From: Triglochin maritima
Taxonomy: Eukaryota; Streptophyta; Magnoliopsida; Alismatales; Juncaginaceae
DNA: 64,000 nucleotides
Direction of reading: 5' to 3'
Assembly (NCBI GenBank): GCA_963682175.1
Contig: OY821775.1
Span: 48,580,053-48,644,052, forward strand
Shown here: positions 47,715 through 59,470 of the stretch, in pieces
Layout of the letters: each line of letters starts with the position of its first letter
Position numbering within the stretch: the stretch's first letter is position 1
The notes under the pieces: generated by a model
Database searches by the model: none
What the model was told of the DNA's origin: nothing
What the model saw: only the letters and a program-made list of their open reading frames with translations
Position numbers and translations under genes: made by a program

Positions 47715-49250
47715 ATGGATGGAAGCCTTGCTCAAGATGATGAAAACTTCTTCATTATTTTGTCTAACGAGGAAGAAGATGATGTCCATGGTATAGACTT
47801 GAACATGCCAGCAGCACACTTAGATGGAGAACATGGGTACATAGATTTTGATGGGGACTCTGATGAGGATAATGGAGGTTTCATAGACCTCAACTCAGTC
47901 CCAAATGAGCAACTAGAAGAAAAAGTTCATCATGCACAACAAGCAGCAGAACAACAAGCTGGAGGGCATCATAAGAGCATGCTCATCAACAATGAAAGGT
48001 TAACCATACTTTTACGGTTACTGGACAGACAAGCTTCAGGTACTCTCATACATGGTTCCATAAACCTGGCTGCTGCTCATTTTAATTTAACAAGAAAAAC
48101 AATAAGCACACTATGGTACAAAGCAAAAAAAACAAAAACAAGACATGCAAGCTTATAACTTGGACAACAGTAGACACAAATGTGGTAGGAAGAGAATCAC
48201 AACACCATTTGATTCAATAGAACAACTTAAAATGGGGGCAGAGAACATGCATCAGAGATTTAGCAGCAATGGTAGGGCTAGCATCCACAACAATTTGGAG
48301 AATGATCAAAAGAGGTGAAATAAAACCTCACACAAATCCATTACACCCTGGACTTAGAGATCCTAACAAGATTACACGGTTGGAGTGGGTGTTAAATATG
48401 TTAAGAGGGGACTGTCCAGACACCAAATCACAATATTATTTTGTACATTTGGATGAGAAGTGGTTCTACTTGAGTCAGAAGTCTTAGAGGTGTTATCTGG
48501 CCAAGAATGAAAAGGCAAAGTACAGAGCAACACCATCAAGCAAGGATATACCAATGGTGATGTTCACAATATGTGTAGCTAGGCCAAGGTGGAATGATTT
48601 TGGAGAATGCACATTTGATGGCAAATTGGGGATTTTTCCATTCACATACACAGAACCAGCAAAAAGAAAATCAAGTTACAGGAAAAAAGGGACAGTACTG
48701 ACTAAAGTAGTGAAGTCAGTTAACAGGGACGCAGCAAGGAACATGCTCATTCATCAAATTATCCCAGCAATCAAAGAAAAATGGCCAACATATTGGGGGA
48801 CTAAGACAATATATATACAACAGGACAATGCAAGGGCACATATCACCCAAGATGATCCAGAATGGCAAAAACATTATCAACAAGATGGATTTACTTTCAT
48901 ACTAGTACAGCAGCCACCCAACATTCCAGACTGCAACATATTGGATTTAGGGTTTTTCAGAAGTTTTCAAACACGTATGCATAAAAATGTCGGGAGATGT
49001 TGATGAATTACTTGCTGCAGTTAATGAATCATTCACAGAGTTGCACCCAAAGACACTTAGCAATGTATGGATGTCTTATCAATATTGCATGAATGAAATT
49101 CTGAAATCAAAGGGGTCAAATTCTTATGATTTACCTTATGTGAACAAAAAGAAATTGGAAGATGAAGGAAAACTTCCATCTGAGGTAGAAGCTCCTAGAT
49201 GGGCAGTCAAGGAGGCAAACCCTAGTCCAGGCATACTACCAGAGTCTTGA
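47715..49250 (+). pseudogene. Mariner-like (MLE) transposase, inactivated
   Basis: An acidic N-terminus (MDGSLAQDDENFF, DGDSDEDNGGFIDLN) precedes the helix-turn-helix part (SINLAAAHFNLTRKTISTLW and MVGLASTTIWRMIKRGEI). The catalytic DD39D core has HLDEKWFYLSQK (first Asp), IFIQQDNARAH-type YIQQDNARAHI (second Asp) and PNIPDCNILDLGFF (third Asp). GIFPF and EPAKRKSSY are family hallmarks. Lesions are a stop at about 48156 with a frame change, a TAG at 48485-48487 (QKS-stop-RCYL), and a frameshift near 48985. The C-terminus reads DELLAAVNESFTELHPKTLS and ends at 49250. Stowaway-like ends were not found. Confidence 0.9.
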
Positions 49251-49836
49251 AGACCCAACTACAACACCTCAAGTAGTAGAAGGGGACACACAGTTGACAG
49301 TAGAAGGAGACACACAGCAGACAATGGAAGGGGAAACACAACAAACACAGAACACAATCACAGAACAAGGAAATGAACCATGGAGAGCCAATGGTACTGC
49401 ATCATCTTCTGGAGCTAGACTCGTTTAGGTGGTTCAAGTCTTAGAAGGCATGCAAATGAAAATGTAATGACTCGCTTTTGTAGTTACTTAGAGTCAAAAT
49501 GGAAGGATATACTTTTGACAAAAATGTAGGTTGTAATCAACCAACTTTTGAGTTTAAATATGTAATGAAAATTTAGTAAACTATTGTGTATTATGTGTAG
49601 CTTTAAATGAACACTCAACCAAAACTGAAAGTCATAAACCACACATTCACATCAAATTTATTTGCATTCACAATCTGATTTGCCATATCACTTCCACAGA
49701 TTATGATTTGTCACATTGCTAAAATGAACCAACGATATAGCAAACAGAACAGATGACGTTCAATTAAATCACAGATAATAGGATCATTAATATTATCAGC
49801 ATGAATAAAATCATAGCAGCATCATCATAATCACAT

Positions 49837-50565
49837 TCACCAACTGGGAAAACAGAGCAACAAAATAACATCCATATAAACACAAAGCCACCACTGATCC
49901 AACATCACAAATAATAGGGGACATGTGAAAACATCAATGAAACATGCACATTTTAATTGATCAGTCAACACCCAGGCCACATAAAAGGCCAAATCTATAA
50001 GGACATCATAAAAAAAGGATAAAAAGAGAGAGAAGAGGACTCGACCTTGGGATTCAGTTGAATCCCCCAAAGATCCAGAGTCATAGAGGCCATCAGGGTC
50101 CATAGAAGCGCTATCAACCACATCTTCATTGAAATCATTTTTTACAGAAGACCCCTCTATTTTTTGTTTAGCATAAACTTTTGCAAATGTTCCAGCCCAA
50201 TAAGTGGAATCAAGACCAGGGTCCCCTTTTCCACCATCAACAACCCCAAATCGTATCCTCCTCACCTCGTTGCTGTAAGTGTGATCCCCACAGCAGTCGT
50301 CAATCAAATCACAATCACCATCACCGCATTTATATGACTCAGATTCCTGGGGTGGATCCGAGTCACTTGCCGATCTTAGATCAACACCATCCCTCCCCTG
50401 TTCCCCGGGAGACGCACGCGGAGGGTCACTTATGACCTCCTCCCCTTGAGGGTTTTCGACCGCCTCAATCCCCTCAACAGTTGGTTCCTCCTTCCAAAAA
50501 TCTCTGAAAATGATCTCAGAGACGGAGGGTACTCGAACTTGTGTCGTATTTCGCCCTTAAATACT
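49837..50565 (-). CDS. Unrecognised acidic ORF, probably transposon-related
   Basis: The frame is open from just after a TAA near 50565 down to 49837. It reads VPSVSEIIFRDFWKEEPTVE, SASDSDPPQESESYKCGDGD, CDLIDDCCGDHTYSNEVRRI and RFGVVDGGKGDPGLDSTYWA. A likely donor (CAAGGTCGAG) near 50046 suggests that the hydrophobic 3' part is intron. An upstream frame starts MGENCDGNHSYNAEYL at about 50612 and runs into a stop, so a frameshift may have split the gene. I do not know the family. It lies between a mariner and a Harbinger-type element. Confidence 0.3.
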
Positions 50566-51043
50566 CAGCGTTGTAACTGTGGTTGCCATCACAGTTTTCC
50601 CCCATTCACAATTTGGGTAATCAAAACAATCGTAACTTGAAGATCTAGGACTATATACCCTAGGAGAGAGAAAATTAGATCGCCGACCGGAAAATTAATT
50701 TCCAGTATGTTTATGACCAAGCCCACCAAAATTTCTCAAAATCTAACCAAGGAAACAAAGGTTTTGAACAAAATACAGATCTAGAGAAAGAACACAGAAA
50801 CAGAGAAAGAGAGGGAACAGAGAAAGAAAACTCTAGAGAGATGGAGAGATGATGCATTGCATACATTGCATCATATGTCTTTCATTTAGATTGAACTGTG
50901 CATTCACGTGTGCACTGTGTAGTCACGTTTGCATTGTTCAATCACTCACAGATACATGTACACACTCCCATCTATAAATACATCTATCTATCTCCTCTAA
51001 CTCCTCACATTTCTTATTCTTTACGTCTTAACTTCTTCTCTTA

Positions 51044-52323
51044 ATGTCAGATAATAGTTCAAACTCCGTTCAATCCGACGATGATAACTGGAGTGAGACG
51101 TTAAATATAATGGAATGTGTTGTTGAGGAGGCCACTCAGGTTGTTCTCGAAAGGAGAACACGTCCAAAGCAGCGTCGAAGGAGAATGACGAACCCAGATA
51201 GAGATCGTGAACTTTGTTACAGACGTCTTATGGACGATTATTTCTCTAACAACCCTTTGTACTTTGATACTCTTTTCAGGAGAAGATTTCGGATGAGAAA
51301 ACATGTTTTTCTGCGCATCCACAATGTCATCGAAGCATCTGATGTCTTCTTCCAACGAACACCTGACGCAACTGGTAGGATGAGCATTTCCAGCTTACAA
51401 AACACTACGGCAACAATGCGAATGCTAGCCTATGGTGTTGCAGCTGATGGAATCGATGAGTACCTACGAATGAGTGCGGCGACATCAAGAAATGCTCTCC
51501 TCAAATTCTGTGAAGGTGTTATTACAATCTTCGGCCCTGAGTATTTACGCCGGTCAACTGCAAATGACTTGACACGATTACTTTACGTTGGTGAGCAACG
51601 TGGGTTTCCAGGTATGATGGGGAGTATCGATTGTATGCATCGGGAGTAGAAAAACTGCCTAGCTGCTTGGAAGGGACAACATCAAGGGCATGCTGGGAAA
51701 GCAACTCTGGTCCTTGAGGTGGTGGCATCGTACGACTTATGGATCTGACACTCCTTCTTCGGAATATCGGGTTCATGCAATGACTTGAACGTCATGCAAC
51801 AATCTCCGGTTTTCGACGACATACTAGAAAGTCGAACTCCACTTGTAAATTATGAGGTAAATGATGTTCAATATGATATGGGATACTATTTTACTGATGA
51901 TATTTATCCACAGTGGACGGCATTCATCCAATCCATCCTTCACCCTCAACCTCGAAGCACAAATTGTTTGCTGAAGTGCGGGAGGCAACGCGTAAATATG
52001 TTGAACGTGCTTTCGGAGTGTTGCAAGCGACGTTCGCGATCATCAGAACCCGGACTCTTGCCTGGAGAAAGGACGTTCTCTCCAAAATAATGACAACTTG
52101 TATCATCTTTCATAACATGATAGTGGAAGACGAACACGACTGCTATGCTAATTTTGCAGATCCCCGTGAATTTATAGAAAATCGTCCTCGAACTTCAGAT
52201 GAGGAAATACCGTATTCGACTGACCGTATAACGGATATTCACGAGTTTTTTTCCAATCAAGATCGAGTGCGTGACAGGAGCCAACATTTGGATCTGAAAG
52301 ACGATTTAATCGAGCATATATGA
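51044..52323 (+). pseudogene. Harbinger-related plant transposase (PF04827 type), inactivated
   Basis: The N-terminal region reads RRTRPKQRRRRMTNPDRDRE and FRRRFRMRKHVFLRIHNVIE. The core begins GFPGMMGSIDCMHRE and then a TAG at 51647-51649 where the family has Trp. The frame resumes with VLEVVASYDLWI-stop, then NVMQQSPVFDDILESRTPLV and YDMGYYFTDDIYPQWTAFI. A frameshift near 51945 leads to REATRKYVERAFGVLQATFA, MTTCIIFHNMIVEDE and the end at 52323. At least two stops and one frameshift are present. A promoter-like stretch with CTATAAATACATC lies at 50971-50990. Confidence 0.88.
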
Positions 52324-52639
52324 CAACGCTACAGACGAGGAGTGATTTGAAAATGGGTTAACGTAATTGCTAATGTAGTATTTGAATCCCCAGTTTATGT
52401 AATATATATTGTTGTTTCTTCACTTTGAGTGTAATATTTTCTATTTCAGTTTATATTATATGTAATGTGGCTCCCTAATAATTAATAATAATTTCTTGAT
52501 TTAGCAGTAATTATTAACAGAATTTTGAGTTAAAGTTATTAAATATCGTAATTTGAATTAGAATTATATAAAATATAATTTGTTAAATGTGTGTGAGAAT
52601 TAAAATTGTTTAATTAAAAAATGATGTGGAGGAAAAAGA

Positions 52640-52800
52640 GTGTATCAAATCCAACAAGCCACTCGCCCTTGGGCCTTTCTTCTTGAAAGGTTTTTTGGTC
52701 ATTTTTCCCATTAGACATGGTTGACACGTCTCCAATGATTTAAAATCAAGTAGACCAAGAAGGTTAGCTTCTTGCAATTTCTTGATGCGCTTTTCATTTA
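52640..52800 (-). pseudogene. Copia GAG-pre-integrase region, distal part (split off by an insertion)
   Basis: The minus strand reads NEKRIKKLQEANLLGLLDFK, SLETCQPCLMGKMTKKPF and RASGLLDLIH and then loses homology near 52640. CxxC fits the integrase zinc-binding region of Ty1/copia. It continues the gag-protease frame that ends at 54735 on the other side of the inserted element. Confidence 0.8.
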
Positions 52801-53139
52801 GAACCGTGATAGACGGACGCGCGCGTCACGGACGCGCCTTACGTGGATCTGTACAGCTCAGATATTTTTCTTTGAGTCAGCGTCCAGTCAGCGAAATTTC
52901 TCTTCGCGCGTTTTGGTCTTTTTAAAAAATGCCGGTTCTTTAAGTTGAACGATTCATTTCCCAATACACAGATAAGACAGTGTGCAGACCCTAGGACATC
53001 GTGCAGTCTCATTATTCGTGCAGAGCCCACACTTATCATAATAAAATATTTGTTTTTAAGTTTTACGTTGGATCAACTTAATTTGTCTAGCTTACTTTAT
53101 GTGTGTGTGCAGTTTACATTATGTGTTTGTCCTGTTTAC

Positions 53140-53965
53140 GTTATGTGTATGTCCGGAATAAGTGTATATTGTTGTACGGAATAAGTGTATTTGTTGTCCG
53201 GAATAAGTGTATTTGTTGTCCGGTTTAAGAATAAAGTGTGTCCAGAAATGGAACATAAAGTTTGTCCGGAATAAGTTGATTTGTTGTCCGGAATAAGTGT
53301 ATTTGCTGTCCGGAATAAGTGTATTTGCAGTCCGGAATAAGTGTAGTTGTCCAGAATAAGAAGAAAGTGTGTCCAGAAACGGAACATAAAGTTTGTCCGG
53401 AATAAGTGTATTTGTTGTCCGGAATAAGTGTATTTGTTGTCCGGTTTAAGAATAAAGTGTGTCCAGAAACGGAACAGAAAGTTTGTCCGGAATAAGTGTA
53501 TTTGCTGTCCGGAATAAGTGTATTTGCTGTCCGGAATAAGTGTATTTGTTGTCCGGTTTAAGAATAAAGTGTGTCCAGAAACGGAACATAAAGTTTGTCC
53601 GGAATAAGTTGATTTGTTGTCCGGAATAAGTGTATTTGATGTCCGGAATAAGTGTATTTGCAGTCCGGAATAAATGTATTTGATGTCCGGAATAAGTGTA
53701 TTTGCAGTCCGGAATATGTGTAGTTGTCCAGAATAATAAGAAAGTGTGTCCATAAACGGAACAGAAAGTTTGTCCGGAATAAGTGTATTTGCTGTCCGGA
53801 ATAAGTGTATTTGTTGTCCGGTTTAAGAATAAAGTGTGTCCAGAAACGGAACATAAAGTTTGTCCGGAATAAGTGTATTTGCTGTCCGGAATAAGTGTAT
53901 TTGCTGTCCGAAATCGGAATAAGTGTATTTGTAGTCCGGAATAAGTGTATTTGCAGTCCGGAATA
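53140..53965. repeat. 22 bp minisatellite GTCCGGAATAAGTGTATTTGCT with higher-order blocks
   Basis: About 25 copies of GTCCGGAATAAGTGTATTTG plus CT, TT, CA or AT occur, interspersed with longer units GTCCGGTTTAAGAATAAAG, GTGTCCAGAAACGGAACA and TAAAGTTTGTCCGG. The longer units recur near 53219, 53441, 53553 and 53819, so blocks of several 22-mers have been duplicated together. Confidence 0.9.
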
Positions 53966-54264
53966 ATATATGGCTTCATTATTGTCGGAATAAACGAATC
54001 AATATATGGAATGCAATAATATGATGTCGAAACAAAAAAACGTCCGCAAAGCGCGCTCCCTCACGTCCCCCGCAGGGGCTGCCGCCCCCTGCCACCCCCG
54101 CACAAACTCAACAAATCTCTCACTGTATATTTTACCCCACAAGAATTACGTTTAGGAAAAAAATAGCATCTCAGATTTCCATTACAAACACAAACACACA
54201 CAAATTACAAAAATAATATATATTTTCCCAGTAAATCGGAAAGAAGATGTAAGACTTAAACATG

Positions 54265-54535
54265 ACCGTCTCATTCACGCTGCTTACGTTGTGAAGAACC
54301 TTGGGAGTCGGCATCAGACACTTCTTCGACGTAATATCTTACTCGAAATGGTGATTTATTACGGAGAGATGTACAACATAAACCGAACAGACGTAAGTCT
54401 TCACCACGGAGCGTTGACAAGAACATCGGGAAGTCTTCGCACCGTCCCATTCACGCTGCTTACGTTGTGAAGAATCCTGGGAGTCGGCATCAGACGCTTC
54501 TTCGAAATGGTGATTTATTCTGGAGAGAAAGAATG
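54265..54535 (-). repeat. Two direct copies of a ~95 bp segment in the right arm of the MULE-like element
   Basis: CATTCACGCTGCTTACGTTG and GAGTCGGCATCAGACxCTTC occur at 54265-54360 and 54440-54530. On the minus strand both read an acidic then basic peptide (DADSQDSSQRKQREWDG and DADSQGSSQRKQRE), so they may be remnants of a coding exon. Confidence 0.6.
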
Positions 54536-54734
54536 AAGAAGAAAGAAAGAGTGTAATCATATTTGTATTTGGGTGGAGAGAGAGAACGTGCTGAGTTGAA
54601 ACGCATTTAATGTGATTTGAGTGGACATCAGGAAGAAAAAACAAAAAAACATTCATGCTTTGGCCACGTAAGGGCTGACATGGATGTCCACGTAGAACGC
54701 GTCCGTGACGCGCTGCGTTCAACAAACATTTCCC

Positions 54735-56097
54735 TTTCATTTATATGACCAAGACGATAGTGCCACAAGAGAGTATCATTCTCGTGAGTGGTCTTAAGTC
54801 TTTTGTTATTGATATTAAAGATTTGTTTATTATCCAATTCAAGCAAATAGAGACCATTCCTTATGAACGCATTTGCATAGAACACACCATTCTTCGATAT
54901 AGACAAACAAGAATTTGAAATATTTATATTAAAATTATCCATATCCAGACATGATACAGAAATAATATTCTTGCTAATCGAAGGTACATAATAAACATTC
55001 TTTAGACATAAATTTAAACCACTACACAATTGAAGCACCACAGAATCTTGTGCAACCACAGACACGTTCGCACCATTTCCGACCTTCAATTCTACATCGT
55101 TCCTTACGAGTTCCTTCCTATCCATGAGTAGCTGCACATTAGAAACTATGTGAGCACAAGATCCGGTATCAATTACCCAATCCTGGACAGAGGTGGCTAA
55201 ATTTATTTCAATAACAAATATACCTTTGGCCTTTTTGGGGCGCCGACGTTCAATCACTCCGTTGTCAAGGTCTTCCTTGTACTTGGGGCAATTTGGCCGG
55301 ATGTGTCCTTTTTCACCGCAGTGAAAGCACTCCGTATTGGGAGTTGGAGATTTCTGAGATTTCCCCCTCGAGGCACTTTTATGAGCACCTCCTACTCCTT
55401 TGCTCTTGATTGAACCACTTTTGGTAGATTTAGCCTTTCCTTTACCAATCTTATGGCCCCTCCCATGGACGGCAAGGACTTGCTTGTCCTTACCTTTGCC
55501 CATGTCAACTTCAGCAGTTTTGAGAGCGTTGTGAAGCTCCTCAAGACTCACCCATTTTTCACGCACGTGATAGTGCATCACAAAGTCCTTAAAGGACGGG
55601 GCTAGAGAGCCAAGAATCATATCTTCAGCAATGTCCTCGGGCATTGGTGAAGAGAGCTTTGCCAAATTCTCAAGGTATCCTTGCATCGTGAGAAAATGCA
55701 TAGATACCGATGTTCCCTCCGCCATATGGCACCTTGTGAGTGTGATGGTGGTCTTAGAGCGCTTCTTTCGGGCACTATCCATGAACATCTTTGATAAAGC
55801 CTCCATGGTCTTCTTGGGTTTTGAATCCAAGTATTTCGCTTGAAGCGAGTCACCCATGGATGCTAGCATAAGACCGTGAACATGGTTCTCTTGGTCTTCC
55901 CACTTGGCTTTAGCCTCTTTCTCTTCATCAGTTAATCTCTCATTCCACTTTGGGATTGGACCTTCCAAAATGTGAGATAGTTTCTCAAACTTTAACACGA
56001 TGTTGAGTTTGAGTTGCCAACTAATGAAGTTTGAGCCATCATTTGCTAAAGGGTGTTTTTCTATCATGAATCGTACGATAGGTTGGATGTTCGACAT
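54735..56097 (-). pseudogene. Ty1/copia gag-protease frame, truncated by the inserted element
   Basis: The start is MSNIQPIVRFMIEKHPL at 56097. The gag part has NFISWQLKLNIVLKFEKLSH and MLASMGDSLQAKYLDSKPKK. The zinc knuckle CFHCGEKGHIRPNC lies near 55310-55350 and the protease site is VIDTGSCAHI at about 55170. The GAG-pre-integrase part ends LLWHYRLGHINE, where the 9 bp duplication begins. The frame is open for about 455 codons up to the insertion. Reverse transcriptase and RNase H are missing from the window, so the element cannot move by itself. Confidence 0.92.
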
Positions 56098-57586
56098 TTT
56101 TCTACAAAATAAATCATACAGGTTTTAATGCCAATTTTATGTTTTAATACATATGCATACATATATCGAATATATAAATGTAAATGTTGCAAATAAAAGT
56201 TTTGCCTATAAATGCAACAATCCAAAATCCTATTAATTGTAATATAGACTAGCTAAGGGCTATCGAATACATTACAATATCAAGGTAGGAAATCATTTTC
56301 TAATCACAACCTTTTTGAATTTTAGCAACATTTAGCATCTTCAAACTCTTGTGACTCTTGTCGTTTTAATTATGAGGGAATACGACCTATCCTCGTAAGA
56401 AAAACTTTTTCCCAAAACCGAGCGAGGGCTCTAGGTAATGTTAAGAAAATTTATTTTCATTTGATACGAGATACGTTTATCTATTGTATTCACAACTAAA
56501 CATACTTGGGGTTCACTAGGGTGAAATACACCTCATATATTTAATTGTGGCACAACAACAAACAACATTTATATCTCCCACTATTCCCAAAGATAGAGGG
56601 AGTTATCTCCCGCTAAGGGCGAGCAGAGTATCCCTCGATCAATGGCTGCTAGTGGATGAAATAAGAAGGAAATTTATTCTTAATTTTTGTTGGACAATTT
56701 AACATGTGATTTAGAATTTTAGGTTATCATGCATATTATTAATCATACACATCCTAACATTCAACACATTCATCACATGCATATCAAGATAAAAACAGAA
56801 ATTAAACATTCACACAATCCACATCGTGTGAGTTTATATGTTCCCTTCGATTCTCGATCCTCGATCCCTGATCTTCGATCCTCGATCGATGCCCTACAAC
56901 GGCGACTTCCTCTTGCACCGGAGATGTAGATTTTACAGAAAATAAACATGCTCCTCACATTCGATAAAACCGACTAGTGCAAGTCCTATGTAAAAATCTC
57001 TCATATGCAAATGCAACTATCTAAAAGACGGAAATAGAGAGAATTTTGGCTTTTACATACATAAGCCCCTGTATAATAATAATTACAGACATTTGTAGTG
57101 TCTGATTTGGAACATATAAACTCACAATCCTGCAAAGCAACTCAAGCATCCATGCACGCAATTGCTATAAACTACAGAATCTAATTTATCAATCATCCAG
57201 AATTCTCAACAATTCTTTGAAAAATATTTTGAAATCCATTAAAAACATTTTTCATTCATCCATAGTTCAAAACTATTTTTGAACCGCTGTCCATCCAATT
57301 TCCAATGGAAAGATGAACTGCAGTTTTTCGATTTTGTTGATTCTCTTACAAAATAATTGTTTTTAAATAAAACGAAATTATTGTAAGTTGGACTAATGTC
57401 TTAATCCTAATTCCAATAATCACATGACATGTTTTAAAACTCTTAAAACATTCAGACGAATTATTATGGAGAATTATATCAACAAAACATCCATACACCG
57501 AAAAACCGGTAAAACCGAATTGTTTAAATCCTAGATGACAAACTAAATTCGTTTACAGCCATAAATCATAAGAAAATTGAACCCTA
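56098..57586 (-). other. Copia leader between the primer site and gag
   Basis: This untranslated leader of about 1.5 kb has no coding pattern. A short TCGATCCTCGATC repeat cluster lies at 56847-56893. Confidence 0.6.
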
Positions 57587-57600
57587 AGCTCTGATACCAC
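57587..57600 (-). other. Copia primer-binding site
   Basis: On the minus strand TGGTATCAGAGC follows the LTR end CCTACAG directly, matching the 3' end of initiator methionine tRNA. Confidence 0.85.
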
Positions 57601-58835
57601 TGTAGGATTTCATATTTAATTATACATATATATTTTCGAAATTTTTATGTATAATAAGGATCAATTACAATTTTCTTTGATTTATTTTACGCATGCATCA
57701 GTTTGTTTTAACAACTAGTTTGAAAAACCTTATTAAAACAAACACAAGGGACTCCGAAATTCATACCTAGAAGTTCTCTAAAACTTCTTGAAGATTCGGA
57801 GACGTTGGGGAAGATGATCGTCGCTTCCCGTTGCGCCGGATACCTCCGAGTGTTCACCGAAACCCTAAACAAGGTTGGAGAGAAAGGAGCTAGCCAATCA
57901 ATCTCCAAACAAGCTTAGAATCTAGCTACAAACCCCTTCCTTAGCCTCTGAGATTTCTCCTTCCATAGACTTAGAAAACTAAGAGAATTTTCGTGGGTTT
58001 TAGTAGTGAATTAGGAGAGAAAATAATTTCTGAATTGTGTGTAACCCAATTAGGGAGAATAATGACCTATTTATAGGTTCCAATCTTACTCTTAATCATG
58101 GCTATTCTTAAGCCACGGTTTTATGACAATTTCTCTCACAAACTAATTCCATAATGCATTATATACACCCACAAAACGTTTGACCAAATTTGGAGCTAAT
58201 CCAGCCATCGATCAAATTAATCTCTTAATAATCAAAGGCAGAAAATCGACCGCTGTTCGGCTTACCGAGTCCCACTCGGTTAACCGAATTTGTCACGATC
58301 GTTTAACCGAGTACGTGACGGATGACCGAATCTTAAGGAGAAAAATTCTCCTTAACCGATCGGACCCATTCACGTCTAAAACCGAGTGCTATTCGGTTAA
58401 CCGAAAATATCGGAACTTGACATTGTTCGGTCAACCGTTTCTGGTTCGGTACACCGTATCAAAGGACCAAAGACACAGTAAAATATTAATGACACAGAAA
58501 CACATTTCTATAATATTTTACTTATTAGGTCTATTCAGTATACAAAAGTAATATTTTCCTCTTTTGCATACTCGTGTTGTCACTCACTTGTAGAGCTACA
58601 ATGATCTATGACCAACACGACAATCTTAACTCGGTAATTAATGTTCCATGTTAATTACCATGATTGCGAATATCTTTTGTTTTATGTAAACCAATATCTT
58701 TTAGAGCTCTACGGTTAAGGACCAAGAGCTTCTTCCTTAACACTTCTAAAAGACGAATAACATAAACAAGGAACAAAATGATTTCTCATTCAATTTATAA
58801 TAATTGACATTTAAAAGTAAAACTTTTAAAACACA
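57601..58835 (-). mobile_element. 5' LTR of the copia element
   Basis: The LTR starts (plus strand) TGTAGGATTTCATATTT, directly beside the primer site, and the far end is taken at AAAACACA, giving TG..CA ends and about 1.2 kb. From 58250 to 58460 it has a cluster of CGGTTAACCGA-type motifs (TCGGTTAACCGAA, TCGGTCAACCG, TCGGTACACCG). The 3' LTR is not in the window, so the outer border rests on sequence style and on the start of the neighbouring transposase fragment. Confidence 0.7.
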
Positions 58836-58841
58836 TTCCCT

Positions 58842-59084
58842 TCATTGTGGGCCACGAACAGGGTCGTTAGAAAAATAATCGGCAATCAAACGGTTGTAAC
58901 CAAGCTCACTATCTCCATTTGGGTTCAAAGTTCGCCTTCTACGCCTCTTAGGACGTGGAGTTTGTCGATCCACCATTTCAGAGACATGCTCTGTTAAGCA
59001 GTTCAACACTTGCTCGTAAGCTTCGTCATCGGATGTTGAAAATGATGAAGACTTTGAACTGGAAGACTTATCGGATGAAGACAT
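58842..59084 (-). pseudogene. N-terminal fragment of a second PF04827-type transposase
   Basis: The frame reads MSSSDKSSSSKSSSFSTSDD, then TPRPKRRRRRTLNPNGDSEL and GYNRLIADYFSND, in the same order as the copy at 51.04 kb (TRPKQRRRRMTNPDRDRELC, RLMDDYFSNN). Homology stops at the copia LTR border. A promoter-like region follows upstream (59085-59160). Confidence 0.75.
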
Positions 59085-59163
59085 CGTTAGTAGATGGATG
59101 AGTGAGATTTGGTAGAACCAAGCATGATGATTGTATTTATATATGTGAGAAATAACGTTACCT

Positions 59164-59470
59164 GGACTTCTCAAGCAACAAGGACCTACAATACGCACGT
59201 GACTACACGAAACACAAGACGATGACATCGAATCTTGGACTTCTCAAGCATCGAGGACCTACAGTTACGTGCGTGACTACACGAAACACAAGACGATGAC
59301 ATCGAATCTTGGACTTATCAAGCACCGAGGACCTACAATACACCCGTGACTACACGAAACACAAGACGATGACATCGAATCTTGGACTTCTCAAGCATCG
59401 AGGACCTACAGTACGCCCGTGACTACACGAAACACAAGACGATGACATCAAATCTTGGACTTCTCAAGTA
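59164..59470. repeat. 73 bp tandem repeat, ~4.2 copies
   Basis: Units start GGACTTCTCAAGCA at 59164, 59237, 59311, 59384 and 59457, spaced 73, 74, 73 and 73 bp. Each contains GTGACTACACGAAACACAAG and ACGATGACATCGAATCTT. Confidence 0.95.

Larger units (their letters stand above)
52801..54734. mobile_element. MULE-like element inserted in the copia element, with a perfect 9 bp target duplication
   Basis: TTTCATTTA occurs at 52792-52800 and again at 54735-54743, exactly where the copia reading frame is interrupted. The subterminal parts are inverted copies: GCGCGTCACGGACGCG is at 52820-52836 and, in complement, near 54700-54716, followed by TACGTGGA on both sides. The outermost bases (GAACCGTGATAGACGG and, in complement, GGGAAATGTTTGTTGAACG) differ, so the terminal repeat is imperfect. 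The interior is mainly a minisatellite. A 9 bp duplication points to Mutator. Confidence 0.7.

Noticed and set aside
53136..53979. Long minus-strand ORFs of YSGQQIHLFRT-like repeats
   Set aside because: They are translations of the 22 bp minisatellite in several frames at once, with no start context or family pattern. The array also lacks the spacer structure of a CRISPR array.
51044..59084. Idea that the transposase parts at 51.04 and 58.84 kb are halves of one gene split by the copia element
   Set aside because: They are in opposite orientation and both contain the same N-terminal region, so they are two copies.
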